From Mucilaginibacter sp. SG564 (GTDB lineage: Bacteria; Bacteroidota; Bacteroidia; Sphingobacteriales; Sphingobacteriaceae), in assembly GCF_013149275.1 (NCBI RefSeq), contig NZ_JABGNA010000009.1, positions 162,753 through 226,752 of the forward strand: a stretch of 64,000 nt of DNA, written 5' to 3'. A program made the position numbers and the translations under genes. The notes beneath the pieces are model-generated. The model made no database searches, was not told where the DNA came from, and saw only the letters and a list, made by a program, of their open reading frames with translations. Positions 33,310 to 41,464 of this stretch are shown here, in pieces. Numbering within the stretch: the stretch's first letter is position 1; each line of letters starts with the position of its first letter.

Positions 33310-34547
33310 TGAGCAGTAGGAGCAGAGCTTGGATATTTTGGCTGGGTGTTATTTTATTGATTGTACCGGGATTGGTGCACGCTTACCTGCTGATGCCTTT
33401 TCCAGGCAGCCAGGATCTGGATGCCATTACCGTATGTTATTATCTCGAAAAACTGGTTAACCCATTACGTGTGGTTGCTACGCTGCTCATTGTAGGGTAT
33501 CTGATCAAATATTATGGGTATTATGGAAAAAATACGGCCAGGGGTAATATTATAAAGGTGGTGGTATTGGTGCTTAGCCTCATCAGTTTTTATTTTACCG
33601 ATTTTGCCTATAAGGCCGAAGCCATGTTTAAAGAAACAGCCAGGGTGAAATTCGCTACCGGTTTTACCAATAAAGTACCCTTGAATTACCTGGTTATAGG
33701 GGTGGTGATTAATGGCGCGGCCAGGGCTTATCCGGTAGTTTACCTGGGCTATCATCATAAAGTACAGGACGAAGTTGGGCGGAAACCTGTCTTGGTAACC
33801 TATTGTACCATGTGCCGTACCGGCAGGGTATACGACCCGGTTATCAATGGAGTCACGCAGCATTTCAGGTTGGTAGGAGCCCGGCACTATAATGCTATTA
33901 TTGAAGATGAAAACACCAAAACCTGGTGGTACCAGGCCACGGGCGTAGCTGCCGTTGGCGAATTGAAAGGTCATCAACTAAAAGAATTACCTTACGAGCA
34001 ATCAACCCTGGGAGCCTGGTTACAAAAACATCCTAACTCGTTGATCATGCAGCCGGATAAATTATATGCCGATGATTATGCCGATCTAAAAAATTATGAT
34101 CGTGTGCAGGCCATTGATCGCGATAGCACGCTGGAAAATAAGGATGCGCTAATCCCTAAAAGCTGGGTAGTGGGGATAATTATCAACGGTAAAGCCCGGG
34201 CTTATGATTGGCGGCGTTTAACTAATAAACATTTGCTTAATGATGAGTTTAATCATCAGGCGTTGCTATTGGGTGTTGAGCATGACAATCTTACTTATCA
34301 TGTCTGGAATGCAAATATCAATGGTAAAACCCTGCATTTTAACCTGGGTAATGATGGCTTGCTAACCGACCAGGAAACCGCTTCGGTTTGGGATTGGGAT
34401 GGCTTGTGTATTTCCGGAACGCAAAAAGGGCAGCGATTGGCCAAAGTGCAGGCCTACCAGGAATACTGGCGGTCATGGAAGCATTTTCATCCAACCACAA
34501 CGTTTTGGAAAGGTGGCGAAGTGGAAGTAATAGCTGATGTCTATTAA
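33309..34547 (+). CDS. DUF3179 domain membrane protein
   Basis: The 412-residue protein has three or four N-terminal membrane helices (about 8-30, 47-65, 80-97) and a DUF3179 domain with the signature LVTYCTMCRTGRVYDPVING (about 160-180), then ARHYNAIIEDENTKTWWYQ. The two cysteines of YCTMC resemble a metal or heme site, but the activity of the family is unknown. It overlaps the preceding small ORF by one base. Confidence 0.9.
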   Translation: MSSRSRAWIFWLGVILLIVPGLVHAYLLMPFPGSQDLDAITVCYYLEKLVNPLRVVATLLIVGYLIKYYGYYGKNTARGNIIKVVVLVLSLISFYFTDFAYKAEAMFKETARVKFATGFTNKVPLNYLVIGVVINGAARAYPVVYLGYHHKVQDEVGRKPVLVTYCTMCRTGRVYDPVINGVTQHFRLVGARHYNAIIEDENTKTWWYQATGVAAVGELKGHQLKELPYEQSTLGAWLQKHPNSLIMQPDKLYADDYADLKNYDRVQAIDRDSTLENKDALIPKSWVVGIIINGKARAYDWRRLTNKHLLNDEFNHQALLLGVEHDNLTYHVWNANINGKTLHFNLGNDGLLTDQETASVWDWDGLCISGTQKGQRLAKVQAYQEYWRSWKHFHPTTTFWKGGEVEVIADVY

Positions 34548-34550
34548 CGC

Positions 34551-34850
34551 TTAGCCCTCAATAACGGCCACAATTTTGCCAATGTCGCTGTTACTCATCA
34601 GCTCATCTTCGGGAAGGTTAGGGTAGTATTTATTCAGGATCTTTTTAATGAGCAGGTAACTCTCTATGGATTGAATAGGTGGATTGGCCAGCTCGTTGAT
34701 AATGGAGCCTACCATCTTGATCTTTTTAGCTTCATACTGGTTCAGTACAAAATCTGAGGTCTTTTTTTGGCGACTGGTAGCAATCAGTTCATCCAATTTC
34801 TTGATGTCTTCAACCAAGTCCATCAGCTTTAATACGTCCACCTTTTTCAT
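34551..34850 (-). CDS. Hypothetical 99-residue soluble protein
   Basis: Starting at ATG 34850, the product is helical and charged (MKKVDVLKLMDLVEDIKKLD...), with no signal peptide. The second half (PIQSIESYLLIKKILNKYYP) is also helical. A longer frame would need a TTG start at 34868. A near-consensus TTATTTTG lies at 34888-34881 on the minus strand. Family not recognised; it converges on the DUF3179 gene three bases away. Confidence 0.7.
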   Translation of the reverse strand: MKKVDVLKLMDLVEDIKKLDELIATSRQKKTSDFVLNQYEAKKIKMVGSIINELANPPIQSIESYLLIKKILNKYYPNLPEDELMSNSDIGKIVAVIEG

Positions 34851-35031
34851 CGGGTCAAAATTAAACAATTATTTGTGCCGCAAAATAACATTCAGTTAAT
34901 ATGTAAAAATAAAAGGGCAAATAACTTGTTTAAACCGCTATTTTATCTTAACTTTTGTATAGTTTAAATAACGCGTACTTAACTGATTTTTAACAAAAAA
35001 CACATTATCTTAGGTAAATTAAAAATACGTT

Positions 35032-35397
35032 ATGAAAAGAAAGTTTTTTACTACCGCGATGTTAGTAGGTTGTTTTATGGTTTGTATGGCAGCCATTGCC
35101 GATTTGAGTGGCAAATGGGCCGGAAAATTAGTTTTAGGTGATGGTTCCGAGTATCCATTATTATATAATTTTAAAGTTGACGGCGATAAGCTAACCGGCA
35201 CGGCTTTAACACCCGAAGGTGATGTGCAGATAGCTAATGGAAAAACAGATGGTACCACTTTTTCGTTCAGTGTTACCACCAGTGGTATGGATATTCCACA
35301 TACCGGCAAATTTTATGGCGATTCAACAGGAATCGACCTGGAGATCAACGGAGCCAAAGTTCACTCGGTATTAAAAAGACCAGAAGAAAAGAAATAA
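35032..35397 (+). CDS. Small secreted beta-rich protein, paralogue 1
   Basis: The 121-residue product has a signal peptide (TTAMLVGCFMVCMAAIA) and a compact beta domain: LSGKWAGKLVLGDGSEYPLL, YNFKVDGDKLTGTA, PHTGKFYGDS. Paralogues sit at 35536-35892 and 40905-41261. The repeated GKW.G, Y.FKV..DKLTGT and HTGK.Y.DS signatures suggest a small periplasmic barrel or immunoglobulin-like fold. Function unknown. TATCTTAG at 35006-35013 is a near -7 box. Confidence 0.85.
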   Translation: MKRKFFTTAMLVGCFMVCMAAIADLSGKWAGKLVLGDGSEYPLLYNFKVDGDKLTGTALTPEGDVQIANGKTDGTTFSFSVTTSGMDIPHTGKFYGDSTGIDLEINGAKVHSVLKRPEEKK

Positions 35398-35431
35398 TAT
35401 TAAAGTATTTTCATACTTAAACCTCGCTATG

Positions 35432-35457
35432 AAAACCTTACTTTTTAGTAAGGTTTT
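35432..35457 (+). terminator. Terminator between secreted-protein paralogues
   Basis: Perfect 11-bp stem AAAACCTTACT / AGTAAGGTTTT with loop TTTT and trailing T residues, 34 bases after the first paralogue. Confidence 0.85.
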
Positions 35458-35535
35458 TTTGTTTGGTTAAACTATTTAACCAAAAGTTTGTATATCCATA
35501 GCGGCAGGGCTATAATGCCTGTTGGCAATATCCCT

Positions 35536-35892
35536 ATGAAAAAAAAGATGATGGCGACTGCCGTTATGGTTATTACGGTGATGATCTGTTTTGCCGCGGT
35601 AATAAATATCAACGGAAAATGGACAGGAACGCTCAAACTGCCCAACAATACCACATTTGTATTAAACTACACCTTTAAGGTGGATAGCGATAAGCTTACC
35701 GGCACAGCCCATATGCCCGAAGGAGATGTGCAAATTACCGATGGTATGATCAACGGCAGCGATTTTTCTTTCAACGTACCTGTACCCAATGGTAATGCAC
35801 CGCATACCGGGAAAATTTACCCGGATTCCATCCAGATGCATATTGTTTATAAAGGGGAGCATCTGAACACGGTATTGAAACGGGGTAATTAA
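35536..35892 (+). CDS. Small secreted beta-rich protein, paralogue 2
   Basis: From ATG 35536 the product (118 residues) has a signal peptide (MATAVMVITVMICFAA) and the same domain as paralogue 1: INGKWTGTLKLPNN, YTFKVDSDKLTGTAHMPEGD, PHTGKIYPDS. An earlier ATG at 35488 gives a charged extension and is unlikely. It lies 59 bases before the Cys-rich gene of the metal cluster and could be cotranscribed or separate; a -7 box between them favours separate. Confidence 0.82.
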   Translation: MKKKMMATAVMVITVMICFAAVININGKWTGTLKLPNNTTFVLNYTFKVDSDKLTGTAHMPEGDVQITDGMINGSDFSFNVPVPNGNAPHTGKIYPDSIQMHIVYKGEHLNTVLKRGN

Positions 35893-35935
35893 AACTTATT
35901 TTTTATAAGGCATTGCTTATTAAACGTGCAGCTAC

Positions 35936-35943
35936 TACCTTTG
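35936..35943 (+). promoter_or_regulatory. -7 box of the metal-uptake cluster
   Basis: TACCTTTG is a perfect -7 box, with ATTG (35912-35915) 20 bases upstream as a weak -33. The ATG at 35951 follows 7 bases after the box, leaving at most a few bases of leader. Confidence 0.65.
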
Positions 35944-35950
35944 CGGCATC

Positions 35951-36322
35951 ATGCTGCAACGTTTTACAGCCTATTTACTCATCGTTTCGCTGATCACGGT
36001 TAATTTCTCGCGATTTTTTATTTACGCGGGTTTTGAACTGAACAGGAACTACATTGCTACCAAGCTTTGCGAAAACCGGAATAAACCCTGGTTGCATTGC
36101 GATGGTAAATGTTATTTCGCGAAAAAGATAAAACAGGCAGAGGAAAAGCAGGCAAGCGATGAAAGGCAGTCGCAAAAGAGCCTCTTTCAGGAAGTTTACG
36201 TAGCCAGTTCAACGGTTATTAAATTTCACTCCAGCTTGTTGCAAGTGATTGTAACCCCTTATGATTGTACCCTTCCGGTCGACCGTGTCGGTACGATCTT
36301 CCAGCCTCCCCGGTTAGGATAA
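35951..36322 (+). CDS. Cys-containing membrane-anchored protein heading metal-uptake cluster
   Basis: The 123-residue protein has one N-terminal hydrophobic segment (TAYLLIVSLITVNFSRFFIY) and a cysteine cluster (C40 in KLCENRNKPW, then HCDGKCYF at about 50-57), then a charged helix. Proteins with this CENRN..CDGKCY pattern occur in Bacteroidota next to TonB receptors; I infer a metal- or heme-related accessory role. It precedes the TonB receptor, PepSY and heavy-metal-binding genes on the same strand, though repeats lie in between. Confidence 0.75.
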   Translation: MLQRFTAYLLIVSLITVNFSRFFIYAGFELNRNYIATKLCENRNKPWLHCDGKCYFAKKIKQAEEKQASDERQSQKSLFQEVYVASSTVIKFHSSLLQVIVTPYDCTLPVDRVGTIFQPPRLG

Positions 36323-36399
36323 TTCCCATTTTATTTTCCCGGATTTTTTGGATTGATGGCTTTGCTGTGTGCTTTTGCGTATAGTAAAAAGCGGCCTGT

Positions 36400-36469
36400 G
36401 TCATCCTGAGCTTGTCGAAGGATCGTGCGCAGAGGCCTGCCCACGACGCTTCGACGGGCTCAGCATGAC
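36400..36469. repeat. GTCATCCTGAGC palindromic repeat, copy 2
   Basis: Bounded by GTCATCCTGAGCTTGTCGAA and TTCGACGGGCTCAGCATGAC, an imperfect hairpin. The middle GCGCAGAGGCCTGCCC is shared with the element at 45244-45314. Confidence 0.88.
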
Positions 36470-36482
36470 AGCCATTGAATTT

Positions 36483-36560
36483 GTCATCCTGAGCATAGCG
36501 AAGGATCTGTTCACGACCATGCAAGTCGCACAATTGATGCTTCACTCCGTTCAGCATGAC
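36483..36560. repeat. GTCATCCTGAGC palindromic repeat, copy 3
   Basis: Close to copy 1 at 17130-17210: GTCATCCTGAGCATAGCGAA at one end and GATGCTTCACTCCGTTCAGC at the other. It stands 13 bases from copy 2 in the same gap. Confidence 0.88.
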
Positions 36561-36642
36561 AAACTAAAAGAGATCCCCCCGGGAAACCCATTGTCCTATA
36601 CTTAATTTTTATACCGGGGCTTCGGCTCCTGATGATTTATTC

Positions 36643-38994
36643 ATGAAAAAATATCTAATTCTATCTATACTATTTATATCATTTTTTACCCGGTCATATG
36701 GCCAAACCATCCTGCAGGGAACCATTACAGATGCCAATACGCATGAGGCGCTGGTGGGTGCCTCTGTATGTAAAGCCGATGCCGCTACCGGCGTAAAGCT
36801 GGCCACAACCAATGCTAAGGGCCATTTTAGCATCAATGCGCAGGGGATTACCAAACTTAAATTTGCTATGGTAGGTTATAATGCACGCATTGTGGATGTG
36901 GCTACGTTGAAAGGGCACGACCTTGACATCGCCCTGGAGCCTTCAACAGTGGATCTGCAACCCGTGGTAGTAACCGCCAGCCGGGAAGGGCAGGCCAGGC
37001 AGGATGCGCCTATCGCTATCAGCAAAATAAATTCTACCCAGATCAAAGACGCCAAAGCTACCGCCTTATACCAGTTATTGAACAAGGTAGCCGGTGTTTA
37101 TATGGTGAACCTGGGTAACGAGCAGCATACCATGGCCATCCGTCAGCCTATTACCTATAACGCGCTTTATTTATATATGGAGGATGGTTTGCCGATACGC
37201 CCTACAGGGATCTTTAACCATAACTCGCTGTATGAGATCAATATGTCGGGTGTTAAGGATATCGAGGTGATCAAAGGTCCGGCGTCATCGCTGTATGGTA
37301 GTAATTCTATTGGCGGCGCGGTAAACTTTATTACGCAAGGGCCGCCTACGGGTTATGCAGGTAATGTTTCTGTTCAGGGCGATAATTATCACTATCGCCG
37401 GGTTGATGCCGATGGCGGTTTTAGCCAGGGCAAGTTTGGTTTGTATGTTGGCGGATATGTGGCTCATCAAAAAGACAGCTGGCAGGATTATTCCGACTTT
37501 GACAAGTATTCGGTTAATTTTAAAACCACTTACGATTTTAATGCAACCACGCGTTTAACCACCGCCGTTGCTTACAATTACCTGGATACCCAAACACCGG
37601 GCAGTTTGGATAGCACCCGTTTTTACAGCCGTAAATATAGTGCCAACCAACGCTTTACCTACCGCAGGGTAAAAGCTTTCCGGGCAAGCACACGATTGGA
37701 TCATCAGTGGGATGACAAGAACAGCACTTTCGTAACCCTGTTTTTCCGCGATAATTCTACCGCGCAACTGCCCAGCTATTATATCTCTGATGTACGCGAC
37801 AATACCGGCAAATATGTAAGCTCGAACGGACAGGTGAACGATCAGAAATTCCAAAGCTATGGCTTGCTGGCCCAGCACCGTGTGGATATTGATTTTCTGC
37901 ATTCGCGTTTGATTGGTGGTGTTTATATGGATGATAGTCCGAGCTCGTATTATGCCCAGTACCTGAACATTGATAAAGATGTGCAGAACAACTACTACAC
38001 CGGCTTTACCAATACCGGCAGGTACATTGATAATTACAACATCAAACTGTTCAATACGGCCGCTTACCTGCAATACGAAATAAAACCAGTAGAGGCACTA
38101 CGTATCGTCGGTGGCCTGCGTTATGACAGGGTACATTATGATTTTACCAACAGCATCCCGGCGGGGCAAACCAAATACAAACAGCAGGAAACCAATAATT
38201 TTAATATCCTGGCGCCAAAACTGGGTTTAACTTATGATCTGGGTCATAACAAAGGCTTCTACGCCAACTACAGCGTAGGCTTTCAGCCACCAGAAACCGG
38301 CGACTTGTACAGCTCGCGCCAGTTAACACCATTGAAGCAAGCCACTTTTGATAATTACGAAGTAGGCGGATGGTTTTCGGCGTTCAACAAGAAGTTATAC
38401 TTTGAATTGAGTTTGTTTGATATGGAAGGGCATAACGAGATCATCAGTCAGCTGTTGCCCGATAATACCACCCAAAACCAAAACGCAGGTGCAACCCGTC
38501 ACCGCGGTGTGGAGTACTCCGTAACCGTGGCGCCGGTGAAAGAATTGACCTTCCGGTTTAGTGGTACCAATGCCCGCCATACCTATGTAGAATACAGCGA
38601 AGTACGCACCAGCAATGGCACCAGCACGGTGATCAACTACGACGGCAACCGTATGAACAACGCACCCGCCTGGATAGCCAACTCCGAGCTCACCTACAAG
38701 CCGCAGTATCTGCAAGGTTTCCGCATTGCTACCGAGTGGCAGCACATTAACCAGTACTATACCAATCCGGCTAATACCAAAACTTACAGTGGTTACGATA
38801 TTTATAACCTGCGTTTGGGCTATGATATCAAAAGCAGCGTGATCAAAGGAGCGGGTATCTGGTTTAACGTGATGAACTTAACCAACAAGTTATACGCAAC
38901 CACAGTAACCAGCAACCAATACGGCGATACGTATAATGCCGCGCCGCCGCGTACTTACACTTTGGGCATCAGTTACTCTTTTTCAAAATATTGA
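36643..38994 (+). CDS. TonB-dependent receptor, probably metal-chelate uptake
   Basis: The 783-residue receptor has a signal peptide (to about residue 20), a CarboxypepD_reg domain (about 22-105: LQGTITDANTHEALVGASV), a plug (about 110-225: VVVTASREGQARQDAP, EVIKGPASSLYGSNSIGGAV) and a barrel ending YTLGISYSFSKY. The following PepSY and heavy-metal-binding genes suggest a siderophore or metal chelate as substrate. The PepSY start codon lies 2 bases after its stop. Confidence 0.95.
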   Translation: MKKYLILSILFISFFTRSYGQTILQGTITDANTHEALVGASVCKADAATGVKLATTNAKGHFSINAQGITKLKFAMVGYNARIVDVATLKGHDLDIALEPSTVDLQPVVVTASREGQARQDAPIAISKINSTQIKDAKATALYQLLNKVAGVYMVNLGNEQHTMAIRQPITYNALYLYMEDGLPIRPTGIFNHNSLYEINMSGVKDIEVIKGPASSLYGSNSIGGAVNFITQGPPTGYAGNVSVQGDNYHYRRVDADGGFSQGKFGLYVGGYVAHQKDSWQDYSDFDKYSVNFKTTYDFNATTRLTTAVAYNYLDTQTPGSLDSTRFYSRKYSANQRFTYRRVKAFRASTRLDHQWDDKNSTFVTLFFRDNSTAQLPSYYISDVRDNTGKYVSSNGQVNDQKFQSYGLLAQHRVDIDFLHSRLIGGVYMDDSPSSYYAQYLNIDKDVQNNYYTGFTNTGRYIDNYNIKLFNTAAYLQYEIKPVEALRIVGGLRYDRVHYDFTNSIPAGQTKYKQQETNNFNILAPKLGLTYDLGHNKGFYANYSVGFQPPETGDLYSSRQLTPLKQATFDNYEVGGWFSAFNKKLYFELSLFDMEGHNEIISQLLPDNTTQNQNAGATRHRGVEYSVTVAPVKELTFRFSGTNARHTYVEYSEVRTSNGTSTVINYDGNRMNNAPAWIANSELTYKPQYLQGFRIATEWQHINQYYTNPANTKTYSGYDIYNLRLGYDIKSSVIKGAGIWFNVMNLTNKLYATTVTSNQYGDTYNAAPPRTYTLGISYSFSKY

Positions 38995-38996
38995 TC

Positions 38997-40448
38997 ATGG
39001 TATCATCAGCAATAAAAAGTAATTTTTATAAATGGCATCGTGTACTGGGCTTAATAGGCCTGGTACCGGTGATCTTTTGGACATTAAGCGGGCTTTCGCA
39101 CCCTTTTATGTCAAACTGGTTCAGGCCATCCATTGCCAAAGAGGTTTTTAAGCCTCTGCCGCAAAGCAAAATGCAGCCTGCATTATCGCTCCAACAAGTG
39201 ATGGATAAGAACAACCTGCATGAGCTGCGGAACTTTAATCTCATCCATTTTAACAAAGGTACCTTTTACCAGGTGCAGGGGCGCGATAGTGTTTATCAAT
39301 ACTATTCGGCTACCGACGGTGTACTGCTGCCCAACGGCGACGTACAGTATGCCGAATACCTCGCCCGTTTTTTTACACAGGACTCTACATCTACCCTGAA
39401 AAGCATCCTGCTGCAAACCACTTTCGACGCGCAATACCAGCCCATCAATCACCTGCTGCCCGTTTGGAAAGTTTCCTTTAACCGCCCCGATGGCATGGAT
39501 GTTTACGTAGAAACAGGCCATAACCGTATGGGCACTTTTAATAACCATACCCGGAAAACCATGCTTTGGGTGTTTGAACAGTTCCACACCTGGCAGTTCC
39601 TGGCCGATATTGCCGGCGATACTTTTCGCAACGCGTTCCTGCTGGCTATCATGTGCGTGATGCTGTTTTCGCTTATCAGTGGCCTAACCATCTACGGTTT
39701 GTTCTGGAAAAAGTTCAAAACCATACAGCAAAACCGTAAAGCCAAAGGCAGGGAGGACAAACGCTTTGTGCACCGCTTTCACCGGCAGATAGGGCTCATC
39801 GTATCTTTTGTGATGTTCACCTTTGTGGTAAGCGGGGCTTTTCACCTGTTTGTAAAACTATATCACAACGAACCGGCTAAAGCTGACTATGGGCAGGTGA
39901 TCAACCGTAAACAATTAGCTGTTTCCAACCTCAACTTACCCATTGCCGATAGCACCATCAAACAAAGCGGCTTGGTAAGTTTTAATGGCAATACTTTTTA
40001 CCAGGTGGTCGACAACAAAAAAGAGGTGCTTTACTTTGATACGCAAACCGGCAAAGAACGCGAATTAGCCGACGAGGACTATGCCCGCTTTTTAAGCACC
40101 TATTATCACACTGCGGCCTCGGGTTTAAAAACATATAAAGGCCGGGTAAAGGTAGATGTGATCAAGCAGTTTAATAACGAATACGGCTTTATCAACAAGC
40201 GCCTGCCGGTTGCCCGGGTTAGTTACCCCAACGGCGACAATTGGTACATCGAAACTACCTCATCAAAGCTGGCTGCCAAAGTTGCCGGTATCGACAGGGC
40301 CGAAGGTTTATCCTTTATCTTCCTGCATAAGTATTTTGGTATGAGCTGGGCTGGTAAGGATATCCGCGACATCGTGAGTATGCTTGCCGCCCTGGGTGTG
40401 CTGGTGGCATCGCTGTTTGGCTTTGCCGCATTTTTAAAAAATAAATAA
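38997..40448 (+). CDS. PepSY-domain transmembrane protein (putative siderophore reductase)
   Basis: The 483-residue protein has four membrane segments (about 12-35, 195-220, 265-290 and 455-478) with PepSY domains between them. KSNFYKWHRVLGLIGLVPVI with an early His, then HRFHRQIGLIVSFVMFTFVV, matches PepSY_TM proteins that reduce ferric siderophores at the inner membrane. ATG 38997 follows the receptor stop by two bases, so the pair is translationally linked. Confidence 0.92.
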   Translation: MVSSAIKSNFYKWHRVLGLIGLVPVIFWTLSGLSHPFMSNWFRPSIAKEVFKPLPQSKMQPALSLQQVMDKNNLHELRNFNLIHFNKGTFYQVQGRDSVYQYYSATDGVLLPNGDVQYAEYLARFFTQDSTSTLKSILLQTTFDAQYQPINHLLPVWKVSFNRPDGMDVYVETGHNRMGTFNNHTRKTMLWVFEQFHTWQFLADIAGDTFRNAFLLAIMCVMLFSLISGLTIYGLFWKKFKTIQQNRKAKGREDKRFVHRFHRQIGLIVSFVMFTFVVSGAFHLFVKLYHNEPAKADYGQVINRKQLAVSNLNLPIADSTIKQSGLVSFNGNTFYQVVDNKKEVLYFDTQTGKERELADEDYARFLSTYYHTAASGLKTYKGRVKVDVIKQFNNEYGFINKRLPVARVSYPNGDNWYIETTSSKLAAKVAGIDRAEGLSFIFLHKYFGMSWAGKDIRDIVSMLAALGVLVASLFGFAAFLKNK

Positions 40449-40450
40449 CC

Positions 40451-40654
40451 ATGAAAAGATCAATCATTATTTTGTGTTTAGCGGTATGGTCATTGGGAAC
40501 CATCACGGCTTGCAGCAACGGCCCTAAAGCCACAGAAAAGCATCAAAAGAAAAGCAAGTACACCTGCACCATGCACCCCGACCTGAGTTTCGACAAACCC
40601 GGCGTTTGCTCCAAATGTGGCATGGAACTGGTGGAAAGGGATACGACGGAGTAA
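40451..40654 (+). CDS. Heavy-metal-binding-domain lipoprotein
   Basis: The 67-residue product has a lipoprotein signal (lipobox TITAC, Cys21) and a heavy-metal-binding domain: YTCTMHPDLSFDKPGVCSKC followed by GMELV, with the Cys, Met, His and CxxC ligands conserved. Such domains bind copper, silver or similar ions in efflux and chaperone proteins. The gene starts 2 bases after PepSY, so metal capture or hand-over for this uptake cluster is a reasonable inference. Confidence 0.92.
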   Translation: MKRSIIILCLAVWSLGTITACSNGPKATEKHQKKSKYTCTMHPDLSFDKPGVCSKCGMELVERDTTE

Positions 40655-40659
40655 TAGTT

Positions 40660-40830
40660 GAGTCGACTCACCCGACCATCGCTACGCTTGGTCACCCTCT
40701 CTTCGGTTTTGCCGGAAAGAGGGGATTTAAAAATGGATGAAAATAAAAGAAAAAATTTCCCATGCCCTCTTTCCGCCGAAGGCGAAGAGAGGGCCGTCCA
40801 GCGAAGCGCCGACGGGGTGAGTCGTCGCCA
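40660..40830. repeat. Composite palindromic repeat
   Basis: Outer arms GAGTCGACTCACCC (near 40660) and GGGGTGAGTCGTC (near 40815) enclose CCCTCTCTTCGG / CCGAAGGCGAAGAGAGGG. The middle is AT-rich. It separates the converging metal cluster and paralogue 3 and contains no credible gene. Confidence 0.75.
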
Positions 40831-40904
40831 TTATGCTGTCATGACATACGGGGTTTTAAACTTCGTATGTCTTATTTCTTGATTCTTATTTCTTGCCTCT
40901 TCTT

Positions 40905-41261
40905 CTACTTCTTCCTCAACAAGGTTGTATGCGCTTTGGTATCACCCACGGCAATATCAACCCCGATTGAATCATCATAAAATTTACCGGTATGGGCAAT
41001 TTCCATGTCGCTCAGTGTTACAGTGAATTTGAAATCGTTGCCGGTTATTTTACCGTCGTCAATAGGCAGGTCGCCTTTGGGGGTTTTGGCTGTTCCGGTT
41101 AATTTATCGCCTTCGATCTTAAAGTTGTACAACAGCGGATAAACCTCGCCGGTTTCTACTTTTAAAGTACCTGTCCATAGGCCCGAAAAATCGGCGATAG
41201 CGGCGAAACCGGCTAAAAAGCAGCAAATTAATAAGGCGGTTATCAAAAATGTCCTTTTCAT
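40905..41261 (-). CDS. Small secreted beta-rich protein, paralogue 3
   Basis: The 118-residue product has a signal peptide (FLITALLICCFLAGFAAIA) and the same domain as the genes at 35032 and 35536: FSGLWTGTLKVETG, YPLLYNFKIEGDKLTGTAKT, AHTGKFYDDS. It is closer to paralogue 1 (YPLLYNFK core) than to paralogue 2. With the metal cluster between them, the three copies bracket that cluster. Function unknown. Confidence 0.85.
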   Translation of the reverse strand: MKRTFLITALLICCFLAGFAAIADFSGLWTGTLKVETGEVYPLLYNFKIEGDKLTGTAKTPKGDLPIDDGKITGNDFKFTVTLSDMEIAHTGKFYDDSIGVDIAVGDTKAHTTLLRKK

Positions 41262-41464
41262 GTGGTTGTTTTTTCGATACTTAAAGTTAGTCCCTCAATT
41301 ATAACTCATGGTGAACAGGAGGTTAAATTTCAATGTACCTAACGCTATGTTATTGTTAAAAAAACAATAATTGTTAAGCATACATTTTATGGCTTAATGC
41401 TGTATCTTAGTTGCTCCTGAATTTTCAAAAAGAGAGAACTGTTAAACCTGTTAAATTACCCTGA

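Noticed and set aside
36369..36605. Frames within the GTCATCCTGAGC repeats
   Set aside because: They consist of repeat sequence that is also found elsewhere between genes, so they are not coding.
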